NCBI RefSeq assembly: GCF_013184745.1
Contig: NZ_JAATVU010000017.1
Coordinates: 51,556-115,555, forward strand
Length of the DNA stretch: 64,000 nt
Source of the DNA: Mangrovicoccus sp. HB161399
GTDB lineage: Bacteria > Pseudomonadota > Alphaproteobacteria > Rhodobacterales > Rhodobacteraceae
Reading direction: 5' to 3'
Shown in pieces: positions 1 to 9,614 of this stretch. The position numbers and the translations under genes were made by a program. Every line of letters begins with the position of its first letter. Positions within the stretch are counted from its first letter, which is position 1. Under the pieces are notes generated by a model. The model worked only from the letters and a program-made list of their open reading frames with translations, did not search any database and was not told the DNA's origin.

Positions 1-2
1 CC

Positions 3-71
3 GTGCAGGTCGCCACGATGGAACTGGCCTATAACGAGGCCGAGGCGCTGGCCGCGACAGCGGGCGCCTGA
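3..71 (+). CDS. C-terminal tail of an unidentified gene (partial)
   Basis: An open frame enters from the left edge and ends at TGA 69-71, giving about 22 residues ending ELAYNEAEALAATAGA. It is too short to assign a family. Its codons look like the high-GC neighbours, and the next gene starts on the opposite strand, so it is probably the last gene of a rightward unit. Because a polyamine pair lies just downstream, a carboxynorspermidine/saccharopine dehydrogenase is a possible identity, but nothing in the tail itself shows this. Confidence 0.4.
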   Translation: MQVATMELAYNEAEALAATAGA

Positions 72-80
72 CCGGCGGCC

Positions 81-818
81 TCAGCCTTCCAGCGCCTGCC
101 TGCCGCCTGGCGCGGGAGGTCCGCCCGACAGCATCTCGACCCGGCAGCCCGCCATCCGCGCCAGGCGCGGGCCGGTGAGGCTGCCCTCCCAGGCTTCCGC
201 GATCACGTCGCGCAGCACGCCGCGGTCCTTCAGCTTCTTCGCCAGCGTGTGGCCGGACCAGCGCGGCACGGCGTGGAACAGGTTGGGCTGCACCGGGAAG
301 CGGCCGGAATGGATGCGCTCCTCCTCGGAATTTCCGGAGAAGACGTGGTAGCGCGTGGTGGCGTTGAAGCAGCCCTCCAGCGAGGGCACCCGCCATTCGC
401 CGATGCCGCGGACATAGTCCTGCCAGCGGGTCTCTTCCGGGACGACATGCGGCGCGACGCTGAATTGCGGCACGAAGGCGGCAACCGCCGCGACCGGCAG
501 GTGCGCGGCCGCGAGGATGGCGAGGAAGCCGCCCATGGAATTGCCGAGCGCGTAGATCTCGCGCCCCTCCAGATAGGGGGAGAGCCGGGCGCACATTGCC
601 GCGAAATCATACGCGTTGCCCCAGCTGCGCTTCAGGTCGCTGATGAACAGAATGTTGTCGAAGGCATTGCCGGCCGAAAAGAATTCCGGCTCCTGCACGT
701 CCATCCCGCCCATCTGGTTGCCGATTCCGGTGAAGGACAGCAGGACGCGCCGCTGGCCGGGGCCGGCCGGCTCGCGGGCCAGCACCCGGAGCTCATCGCT
801 TTTCTCGACCCTGATCAT
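81..818 (-). CDS. alpha/beta-hydrolase-fold protein
   Basis: The 245-residue protein carries a nucleophile elbow G-N-S-M-G-G around Ser94, following a short strand (EIYALGNSMGG), and a late histidine in WSGHTL that could complete the triad. There is no signal peptide or membrane segment, so it should be cytoplasmic. The ATG at 818 is preferred because a G-rich stretch (GGGGGG) precedes it; an in-frame ATG at 830 would add four residues. It is transcribed away from nspC. The substrate is unknown; an esterase/thioesterase-like role is inference from the fold. Confidence 0.6.
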   Translation of the reverse strand: MIRVEKSDELRVLAREPAGPGQRRVLLSFTGIGNQMGGMDVQEPEFFSAGNAFDNILFISDLKRSWGNAYDFAAMCARLSPYLEGREIYALGNSMGGFLAILAAAHLPVAAVAAFVPQFSVAPHVVPEETRWQDYVRGIGEWRVPSLEGCFNATTRYHVFSGNSEEERIHSGRFPVQPNLFHAVPRWSGHTLAKKLKDRGVLRDVIAEAWEGSLTGPRLARMAGCRVEMLSGGPPAPGGRQALEG

Positions 819-1043
819 CGCCCCCCGCATGCCGCCTGCCGGGCGAGCCTAGCCGGCGGTTCGGGGGCAGGATAGCGCGAAGCCGGGCCGCGCGCGCCGT
901 CGCGCCGACCTGCCGCACGGGCTCGCGCCCCGCCGGCTGCCGCCATTCCGGGCGGGCTGCCGAATTTTCGGGCGGCCCCGGATTTGCCCTTGCCCTGCGC
1001 CGGGCTTGGCCGCATCTGTGCCCCGAGACCTGAGGAGACCGCC

Positions 1044-2210
1044 GTGACCGAGCCCCTTGATATCGAAGCCGACGCCGCCGAGCGTTTTGCCCGGTTCGAC
1101 CTGGGCCGCGTGCCGTCGCCCTGTTTCGTGGTGGACGAGGCCGCCATCGCCCGGAACTGCCGCATCCTCGCCGAGGTGGCCGAGGCCTCCGGCGCGCAGA
1201 TTTTCGCCGCGCTGAAGGCCTTCTCGATGCCCGCCGTCGCGCCGGTCGTGATGAAGTACCTTTCCGGCACCGCCGCCAGCGGCATCTTCGAGGCGCGGCT
1301 CGGCCGCGAGGTCTTCGGCGGCCATGTCGCGACATTCAACGCGGGCTACAAGGCCGAGGACCTGAAGGCGATCGCCAAGATCTCGGACCACGTGATCTTC
1401 AACTCTCCGGGCCAGTTCCGCCGCTTCCGGGACATCGTGGCGGAGGGCACGGCGAGCCCGGGCCTGCGGATCAACCCCGAGCATTCCGAGGGCTGGACCG
1501 ACAAGTACGACCCGGCGGCGCCCTGCTCGCGCCTCGGCGCGCCGGTGTCGCAGCTAACCGATGCCGACATGGAGGGGCTCGAGGGCCTGCACATGCACAC
1601 GCTGTGCGAACAGGGCTTCGAGCCGCTGGAGCGCACCTGGGCGGCGGTGGAGCCGAAGATCGCAGGCTGGCTGCCCCAGCTCAAATGGCTGAACCTGGGC
1701 GGCGGCCACCACATCACCATGCCGGACTACGACCGTGCGGGCCTGATCGAATTCGTGAAGGGCATCCGCGCGAAATACGGCATCGAGGTCTATCTGGAGC
1801 CGGGCGAGGCGGTGGCGCTGCATGCCGGCATCCTGGTGGGCGAGATCCTCGACCTCACCGAAAATTCCATGCCGCTGGCGATCACCGACATCTCGGCGAC
1901 CTGCCACATGCCCGACGTGATCGAGGCGCCCTACCGGCCGAAGCTGCTGGGCGAGGCCGAGACCGGCGCGCCGGTGCGGCTGGGCGGTCCTTCCTGCCTT
2001 GCGGGCGACGTGATCGGCGACTACCGCCCCGGCACGCCCTGGCAGGTCGGCGACCGCTTCGCCTTCCTCGACCAGGCGATCTATTCGATGGTGAAGACCA
2101 ACACCTTCAACGGGGTTCCGCTGCCCGCGATCGCGCTGTGGAACTCGGACACGGATGCACTGACCATGGTGCGCGACTTCGGATATCAGGACTTCCTGGG
2201 GCGGCTATGA
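1044..2210 (+). CDS. nspC: carboxynorspermidine/carboxyspermidine decarboxylase
   Basis: This is a PLP-dependent fold-III decarboxylase that removes CO2 from carboxy(nor)spermidine in the aspartate-semialdehyde route to spermidine. Visible signatures are the PLP lysine in FAALKAFSMP (Lys58), the substrate-loop HTLCEQ, the glycine-rich phosphate loop NLGGGHH and the EPGEAV strand. GTG at 1044 is chosen because GAGGAGA lies a few bases upstream; an ATG at 984 would add 20 residues of unlikely composition. At 388 aa it has the usual family length. It ends in ATGA shared with agmatinase, so the two are translationally coupled. Confidence 0.88.
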   Translation: MTEPLDIEADAAERFARFDLGRVPSPCFVVDEAAIARNCRILAEVAEASGAQIFAALKAFSMPAVAPVVMKYLSGTAASGIFEARLGREVFGGHVATFNAGYKAEDLKAIAKISDHVIFNSPGQFRRFRDIVAEGTASPGLRINPEHSEGWTDKYDPAAPCSRLGAPVSQLTDADMEGLEGLHMHTLCEQGFEPLERTWAAVEPKIAGWLPQLKWLNLGGGHHITMPDYDRAGLIEFVKGIRAKYGIEVYLEPGEAVALHAGILVGEILDLTENSMPLAITDISATCHMPDVIEAPYRPKLLGEAETGAPVRLGGPSCLAGDVIGDYRPGTPWQVGDRFAFLDQAIYSMVKTNTFNGVPLPAIALWNSDTDALTMVRDFGYQDFLGRL

Positions 2211-3067
2211 CCTTTCTCGACGGCGAACTCTCTGCAGACGAACTCAACCCCGCGACCGCGCGCTTCCGGGTGATCCCGGTGCCGCTGGAGCGCACGGTGT
2301 CCTACGGCTCGGGCACGGCCGGCGGACCGCAGGCGATTCTGGATGCCTCGGTGGAGCTGGAGCGGCTCTGGCGCGGCGCGGAGCCCTGCATGGCCGGGAT
2401 CGCGACCGAGGGTCCGGTGCCGTGCGACGGGCCCTTGCACCTGGTGATGCAGCGCATTGCCGAGCGCACCCGCGCCGCCGTCGAGGCGGGCGCCGTGCCG
2501 GTGGTTCTGGGCGGCGAGCATTCGCTGAGCTACGGCGCGGTGCGCGGCGTGGTCTCCGCGAGCGACGGCCCGGTCGGCATCGTCCAGATCGACGCCCATG
2601 CCGACCTGCGCCACGACTACCAGGGCGAGCGCCACAGCCACGCCTCGGTGATGCGGCTGCTGGCCGAGGAGGACGGCATCGCGCTGGCGCAATACGGCGT
2701 GCGCGCGCTCTGCACCGAGGAAGCCGAGGCGCGCAAGCGGCTGGGCGTGGTGCATTGCGACGGCGAGGCGCTTGCGCGCGGCGAGGACCCGGTCCTGCCC
2801 GAGGATTTCCCGCGCAAGATCTATGTCAGCTTCGATGTCGACGGGCTCGACCCGGCAGTCATGCCCGCCACCGGCACGCCGGTTCCGGGCGGCCTGGGCT
2901 TCTGGCAGGCAATCCACCTGCTGGAGCGGCTGTGTGCCGGGCGGCAGATCGTCGGCATCGACGTGGTCGAGCTGGCGCCGGAGGAAAACAGCCGGGTCTC
3001 GGAATTCACGGCCGCCCAGATCACCTATGCGCTGATGGGGCTGGAACAGCAGTTCCAGGCCGGCTGA
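2207..3067 (+). CDS. speB: agmatinase (ureohydrolase family)
   Basis: A 286-residue arginase/agmatinase-family enzyme that should hydrolyse agmatine to putrescine and urea. The three Mn-binding motifs are intact: GGEHS (102-106), DAHAD (129-133) and SFDVDGLDP (208-216). The ATG overlaps the stop of nspC by 4 nt. Together the pair could supply putrescine and then make spermidine without S-adenosylmethionine. A related ureohydrolase such as guanidinobutyrase cannot be excluded from motifs alone. Confidence 0.82.
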   Translation: MTFLDGELSADELNPATARFRVIPVPLERTVSYGSGTAGGPQAILDASVELERLWRGAEPCMAGIATEGPVPCDGPLHLVMQRIAERTRAAVEAGAVPVVLGGEHSLSYGAVRGVVSASDGPVGIVQIDAHADLRHDYQGERHSHASVMRLLAEEDGIALAQYGVRALCTEEAEARKRLGVVHCDGEALARGEDPVLPEDFPRKIYVSFDVDGLDPAVMPATGTPVPGGLGFWQAIHLLERLCAGRQIVGIDVVELAPEENSRVSEFTAAQITYALMGLEQQFQAG

Positions 3068-3092
3068 CAAGGCGCCATTAACCAGGATCGCG

Positions 3093-3119
3093 TATCCCCG
3101 GTGCCGAGTTCCGGGGATA
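3093..3119 (+). promoter_or_regulatory. hairpin covering the ribosome-binding region of the RTX gene
   Basis: A perfect 9-bp stem (TATCCCCGG / CCGGGGATA) encloses a 9-nt loop. The right arm contains the only G-rich Shine-Dalgarno candidate, GGGGA, ending about 6 nt before the ATG at 3124. It could act as a weak terminator for nspC-speB, as a structure hiding the start site, or as both. There is no U-tract. Confidence 0.45.
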
Positions 3120-3123
3120 TGCG

Positions 3124-5625
3124 ATGACGACCTACAGCCTGTCCGGTTTCGCTGCCGTTTTCGACACCGTCGCCGACACCGTCCTGTCGGTCGCCGATGC
3201 CCGCATGGACTTCACCTGGTTCGAGGGCCGCGCGCCCACGCTGCGCTATGACTACCTCGCCTCGGGGAGCCTGTCGGCCGCGCTGTCCACGCCGCTGGCG
3301 GCCGGAACCGCGATCACCGGCGACCTGTCGATCTCGGGCTATGCCCTGTCCTCCAGCGACGAGGTCTTCGCGCTGGAATGGGACGCCAACGGCGTTACCC
3401 GGCGCAGCACGGTGCTGTCGCGGCTGATCGAGGGCGCCGACCTGGCCGGCCCGGCCTCCGGGCGCAGCGTCTTCGCGGTGTTCCATCTCGGCGGCGACGA
3501 GCTGCCGCCGATCCCCACCATCGGCTATTTCGCCCGCTTCATGCTGACGCAGATCGACCAGGCCAGCTATGCGCGGCCCTCGGGCGATCTGGCGGCGGGG
3601 CAGGCGCTGGACCTCGCGGCGCTGGCCACCGCCGCGGAAACCGAGGACGACCAGGTGCTGGGCACCGACGCGGCGGAGGTCTTCCTGGCCGGTCAGGGCA
3701 ACGACACGCTCAACGGCAAGGGCGGCAACGACATGATTTCCGGCAATGCCGGAAATGACATCGTCGCGGGCGGCGCGGGCGATGACACGCTGCAGGGCGG
3801 CATCGGCCGCGACACGCTGAGCTATCTCGACGATACCGGCACCCGCGGCGTCACCGTCAACCTCACCGCCGGGACCGCCACCGACTCCTACGGCAACACC
3901 GACAGCGTCGGCGAGTTCGAGGACATCCAGGGCAGCTGGCGCAACGACCGGCTCACCGGCGACGCCGGGGACAACCACATCTGGGGCTTCGGCGGCGCGG
4001 ACTACATCAACGGCGGCATCGGCCAGGATTCGCTGACCGGCGGGGCCGGGAACGACACGCTGGACGGCGGCGGCGGCGATGACGAGGCCGATTACGGCAG
4101 CGACGGCGGCACCCAGGGGATCGTCGCCAACCTGCAGACCCTGACCGTGCGCGACACCCATGGATTCACCGACCGGGTCTTCGGCATCACCCGGCTCACC
4201 GGCACGAAATACGCCGACTCGATCCAGGGCGGCAGCTTCGCGGCGACGCTGGCGGGGGGCGACGGCGGCGACACCATCCTCGGCGGCAGCGGGGCGGAGA
4301 TCGTGCTGGGCAATTTCGGCTTCGACCTGCTCGGCGGCGGCGCAGGGGCGGACACCATCGACGGCGGCTTCGGCCAGGACACCGTGTCCTACGCGGCCGA
4401 AACCGGCGGGCGCGGCATCGTGGTGGATTTCGAGGCGCTGACCGTCATCGACACCTATGGCGACACGGACCAGCTGAAGCTGGTCGAGATGGTCGAGGGC
4501 TCGCGCTACGGCGATCTGATGCGCGCCTCGATCGCCGGGGCCTGGATGAACGGCGGCGGGGGCGCGGACACGCTGCTGGGCCGCAGCGGTTCCGACACGC
4601 TGGAAGGCGGCGACGGCAACGACACCCTGACCGGGCACGAGGGCGGCGACGTCTTCGACGGCGGCGCGGGCAACGACGCTGCGGATTACGGCGCCGAAGG
4701 CGGCAGCTCGCCGATCTCGGCCGATCTGGGGACCGGGCTGGTGACCGACAGCTGGGGCAATGTCGACACTTTGCGCGGGATCGAGACCATCATCGGCACC
4801 GCCCGCGCGGACCTGATCCGCGGCGACGACATCGGCAACACCCTGCATGGCGGCAACAAGGCCGACCGGCTCTACGGCATGGGCGGCAACGATTATTTCC
4901 TGGCCGGGAACGGCAACGACACGATCGGGGCGGGCGACGGCAACGACACGCTGATGGGCGGCACGGGGCGCGACCTGCTGGGCGGCGGCAACGGCAACGA
5001 CCGGCTGTTCGGCGAGATCGGCGCCGACGCTCTGCGCGGCGGGCCGGGGCATGACTATCTCGACGGGGCGGAGGATTCCGACGGGCTGACCGGCGGCTAC
5101 GGCAACGACACGGTGCTGGGCGGCGACGGCAACGACACGATTGCCGGCTCCTTCGGCTTCGACTCGCTCTCGGGCGGGCCGGGGAACGACTTGATGGGCG
5201 GCGGCGACGACAATGACACGATGGAGGGCAATGCCGGGAATGACAGCCTGTCGGGCGGCAACGGCAACGACTATCTGCACGGCGGGTCGCAGGACGACCG
5301 GCTGTCGGGCGGCTACGGGGCGGACACGCTCGACGGCGGCACCGGCAATGACGAGCTCAACGGCGGTCCCGGCCCGGACCAGCTGCGCGGCGGCAGCGGC
5401 GCGGATGCCTTCGTGTTCAATTCCACGGCCCTGGCCGAGACCGACACGATCGCGGATTTCGAGCTGGGCACCGACCGGCTCGAAGTGACCGGCTATGACG
5501 GCGTCTCGGTGCAGCCGATCGTGCGGGCCTGGAGCGGCGGGGTCGAGCTGGTCTTCGACAAGCTGGCCGTGCGGCTGGAGGGCCACGGAACGGATGTCGA
5601 CATTGCCGGTCTCTTCTCGCCCTGA
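3124..5625 (+). CDS. RTX-type calcium-binding exoprotein, probable type I secretion substrate
   Basis: An 833-residue protein. Residues 1-165 form a beta-rich N-terminal domain without cysteines. From about residue 178 there are roughly two dozen GGxGxDxL nonapeptides that form calcium-binding beta rolls. The blocks are interleaved with four longer units that each begin at a conserved tyrosine (residues 234, 324, 423, 522), have a G(I/V)xVNL/D-type strand and end in GTxxAD. The last 80 residues (DAFVF...DTIADFELGTDRLEV) look like the C-terminal uncleaved type I secretion signal. No ABC exporter or outer-membrane channel is in the window. The catalytic or adhesive role of the N-terminus is not recognised. 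Confidence 0.85.
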   Translation: MTTYSLSGFAAVFDTVADTVLSVADARMDFTWFEGRAPTLRYDYLASGSLSAALSTPLAAGTAITGDLSISGYALSSSDEVFALEWDANGVTRRSTVLSRLIEGADLAGPASGRSVFAVFHLGGDELPPIPTIGYFARFMLTQIDQASYARPSGDLAAGQALDLAALATAAETEDDQVLGTDAAEVFLAGQGNDTLNGKGGNDMISGNAGNDIVAGGAGDDTLQGGIGRDTLSYLDDTGTRGVTVNLTAGTATDSYGNTDSVGEFEDIQGSWRNDRLTGDAGDNHIWGFGGADYINGGIGQDSLTGGAGNDTLDGGGGDDEADYGSDGGTQGIVANLQTLTVRDTHGFTDRVFGITRLTGTKYADSIQGGSFAATLAGGDGGDTILGGSGAEIVLGNFGFDLLGGGAGADTIDGGFGQDTVSYAAETGGRGIVVDFEALTVIDTYGDTDQLKLVEMVEGSRYGDLMRASIAGAWMNGGGGADTLLGRSGSDTLEGGDGNDTLTGHEGGDVFDGGAGNDAADYGAEGGSSPISADLGTGLVTDSWGNVDTLRGIETIIGTARADLIRGDDIGNTLHGGNKADRLYGMGGNDYFLAGNGNDTIGAGDGNDTLMGGTGRDLLGGGNGNDRLFGEIGADALRGGPGHDYLDGAEDSDGLTGGYGNDTVLGGDGNDTIAGSFGFDSLSGGPGNDLMGGGDDNDTMEGNAGNDSLSGGNGNDYLHGGSQDDRLSGGYGADTLDGGTGNDELNGGPGPDQLRGGSGADAFVFNSTALAETDTIADFELGTDRLEVTGYDGVSVQPIVRAWSGGVELVFDKLAVRLEGHGTDVDIAGLFSP

Positions 5626-5697
5626 GCCGGCCCGGCTTCAGGCTTCGTAAACCGGAATGCCCCTAGTCTCGGAACGTGACCTAGCGAGGAGACCGAC

Positions 5698-6555
5698 GTG
5701 CCGGACCTGGCCGACCTGCCCGTACATCCGGGCCAGCATGACTACCGGGGGCTGTTCTTCCTGCACATCCCCAAGACGGCCGGCTCGTTCGTCGCCCGGC
5801 TGTTTGCCGACCGGCTGGGGTCCGATGCCTGCATCACCTTCCAGGAGCGGGAGGTCCAGCACGCGGTCAGCAAGGGCGGCCCGCTGTCCTTTCTCGGTCA
5901 TGACTTCGTCAGCGCGCACAGCCCGATGGCCACGCTGCGCACGGCCGGGGTGCCGCATCACTACCGCATCTTCACCGTGCTGCGCGACCCGCTGGACCGG
6001 CTGGTGTCGCATCTCAACTGGCTCGATCGCTTCAACCACGGCATCGACCTGCATTCGCACGCGGCGCTGAAGCGCGGGATGAAGGATTTCGTGCGCAGCC
6101 TGGCGGGGCTCGACCCGGACAGCACGGCCGACATGCGCCGCCTGTTCACACTCGACAGCCTTGCGAAGGCGCGGATGTTGTTCAACATCCAGTCCGCCAT
6201 GCTCTTCGCCCCCCGCGCCGGGGACATCCTGGCGCTGACCGATCTCGATAGCCTGACGGCCGCGCAGATGCACAAGCGGCTGTCGCGCCTCGCCTTCTGC
6301 GCCACGCTGGACCAGTTCAAGCAGGGCCTCGCCGCGGCGGGCGTGGAGATACCCCTGGACGAGCGGGTGAACGGGGGCAAGTCGAGGCATTTCCGGCGCA
6401 ACGAGGCGCTGGAGGCCGCGGCAGAGCGCTATGTCGCGCAGGACCGCAAGCTGGTGCAGATGGTCGCGCGCACGGAGCCGGATCTGTCGCCGGTCCTGCA
6501 GCGGCTGCGGCCCGGCGCTGCGCGTCCGGAAATCCGGCTCGCCGCGGGGGGCTGA
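5698..6555 (+). CDS. sulfotransferase-family protein
   Basis: A 285-residue protein with the PAPS-binding 5'-phosphosulfate loop FLHIPKTAGSF near residues 17-27 and the 3'-phosphate motif RDPLDRLVSHLNW near residues 95-107. This is the pattern of the sulfotransfer_2/heparan-sulfotransferase-like group found in marine bacteria. GTG 5698 is the start, with GAGGAG a few bases upstream. There is no signal peptide, as expected for a cytoplasmic PAPS enzyme. It lies 72 nt after the RTX gene; the acceptor is unknown but an extracellular glycan or protein is plausible. Confidence 0.75.
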   Translation: MPDLADLPVHPGQHDYRGLFFLHIPKTAGSFVARLFADRLGSDACITFQEREVQHAVSKGGPLSFLGHDFVSAHSPMATLRTAGVPHHYRIFTVLRDPLDRLVSHLNWLDRFNHGIDLHSHAALKRGMKDFVRSLAGLDPDSTADMRRLFTLDSLAKARMLFNIQSAMLFAPRAGDILALTDLDSLTAAQMHKRLSRLAFCATLDQFKQGLAAAGVEIPLDERVNGGKSRHFRRNEALEAAAERYVAQDRKLVQMVARTEPDLSPVLQRLRPGAARPEIRLAAGG

Positions 6556-6562
6556 AATGCAG

Positions 6563-6593
6563 GCGCGCCCCCCGGCCGAACCGGGAGGCGCGC
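6563..6593. terminator. bidirectional terminator-like hairpin between convergent genes
   Basis: GCGCGCC-CCCCGG pairs with CCGGG-AGGCGCGC around a CCGAA loop: 12 of 13 positions pair. It sits in the 61-nt gap between the sulfotransferase stop and the convergent isocitrate dehydrogenase stop. There is no clear U-run in either direction. Confidence 0.6.
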
Positions 6594-6616
6594 TGGTCAA
6601 TCCGTCACTGCGGCTG

Positions 6617-8836
<2,220 letters not shown>

Positions 8837-9020
8837 GATGTCCGCCCTTTTCCGTACTCTTGGTCGTGATGTCCTCTCGCCGCCCGTCCCGGTCCGGGTC
8901 CCGCGCGGGACCCATCGGGGGCGGCAACATGCGCGCGGGCGCAGGTCGAACCCCGCCTAGACCAGCTGGCGCGCCAATTCAATCGGACAGGGCATGCTGC
9001 AGCGCGGACATGATGCCACG

Positions 9021-9494
9021 TTAGCCCGGCACCTGGTCGGTCAGCGCGTTCTCGACCACAGCTTCCATCGCCACGAAGCTGGAGGTGGAATTGACATGGG
9101 GCAGGGCGGAGATCGCCTCGCCCATGACCCGCCGGTATTCGCCGATATCGCGCGATCGGACCTTCATGAGGTAGTCGAATCCGCCCGCGATCATGTAGCA
9201 TTCCTCTATCTCCGGGATAGCGCGCACCGCGGCGTTGAACTCGCGCAGCGCTTTTTCCCGGGTGTCGGACAGGCTGACCTGGACGTAGGTGACATGGGTC
9301 AGCCCGAGTTTCAGCGGCGAAAGCTGCACCCGGTAGCCGGAAATCAGGCCGCTTTCCTCCATAGCCCTGATGCGCGCGGCCACCGGCGTCTTCGACAGGC
9401 CCACGCGCCGCGCGAGTTCCGCCGTCGGCAGTCGCGCATTGGCGGTGAGCTCGCGGAGAATCTTCCGGTCCATCGCATCAAGTTCGCCCGGCAT
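9021..9494 (-). CDS. putR: Lrp/AsnC-family proline-responsive regulator PutR
   Basis: A 157-residue protein with an N-terminal winged helix-turn-helix (LDAMDRKILRELTANARLPTAELARRVGLSKTPVAARI) and a C-terminal RAM ligand domain ending in an ENAL-type tail. ATG 9494 is preferred because AAGGAG lies about 10 nt upstream; ATG 9503 would sit too close to it. It is divergent from putA, the standard alphaproteobacterial arrangement in which PutR activates putA when proline is present. The 120-nt gap holds candidate operators. Confidence 0.88.
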   Translation of the reverse strand: MPGELDAMDRKILRELTANARLPTAELARRVGLSKTPVAARIRAMEESGLISGYRVQLSPLKLGLTHVTYVQVSLSDTREKALREFNAAVRAIPEIEECYMIAGGFDYLMKVRSRDIGEYRRVMGEAISALPHVNSTSSFVAMEAVVENALTDQVPG

Positions 9495-9517
9495 GACCTG
9501 CATTTCTCCTTGAAATT

Positions 9518-9566
9518 GGTCCGATCGACCATAGCATCGGCTGAGAATAGGCCCATCGGACATGGG
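9518..9566. promoter_or_regulatory. candidate PutR operators in the putR-putA divergent region
   Basis: Two dyads lie here: GGTCCGATCGACC (9518-9530, imperfect) and CCCATCGGACATGGG (9552-9566, perfect 5-bp arms around a 5-nt centre). Multiple dyads between divergent genes are typical of Lrp-family sites. Assignment to PutR is inference from position. Confidence 0.4.
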
Positions 9567-9614
9567 AGTTCCACTAGATTCGACTGAAATTCGCCCTTCA
9601 GCCCGGACCGCCCC

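Noticed and set aside
3694..5400. Regularly spaced repeats that could suggest a CRISPR array
   Set aside because: The repeats are degenerate at DNA level, in frame, and encode RTX calcium-binding nonapeptides.
3025..5586. An 853-residue minus-strand frame opposite the RTX gene
   Set aside because: It is the antisense of the GGxGxD repeats and has Ala/Val-rich low-complexity sequence without any domain.
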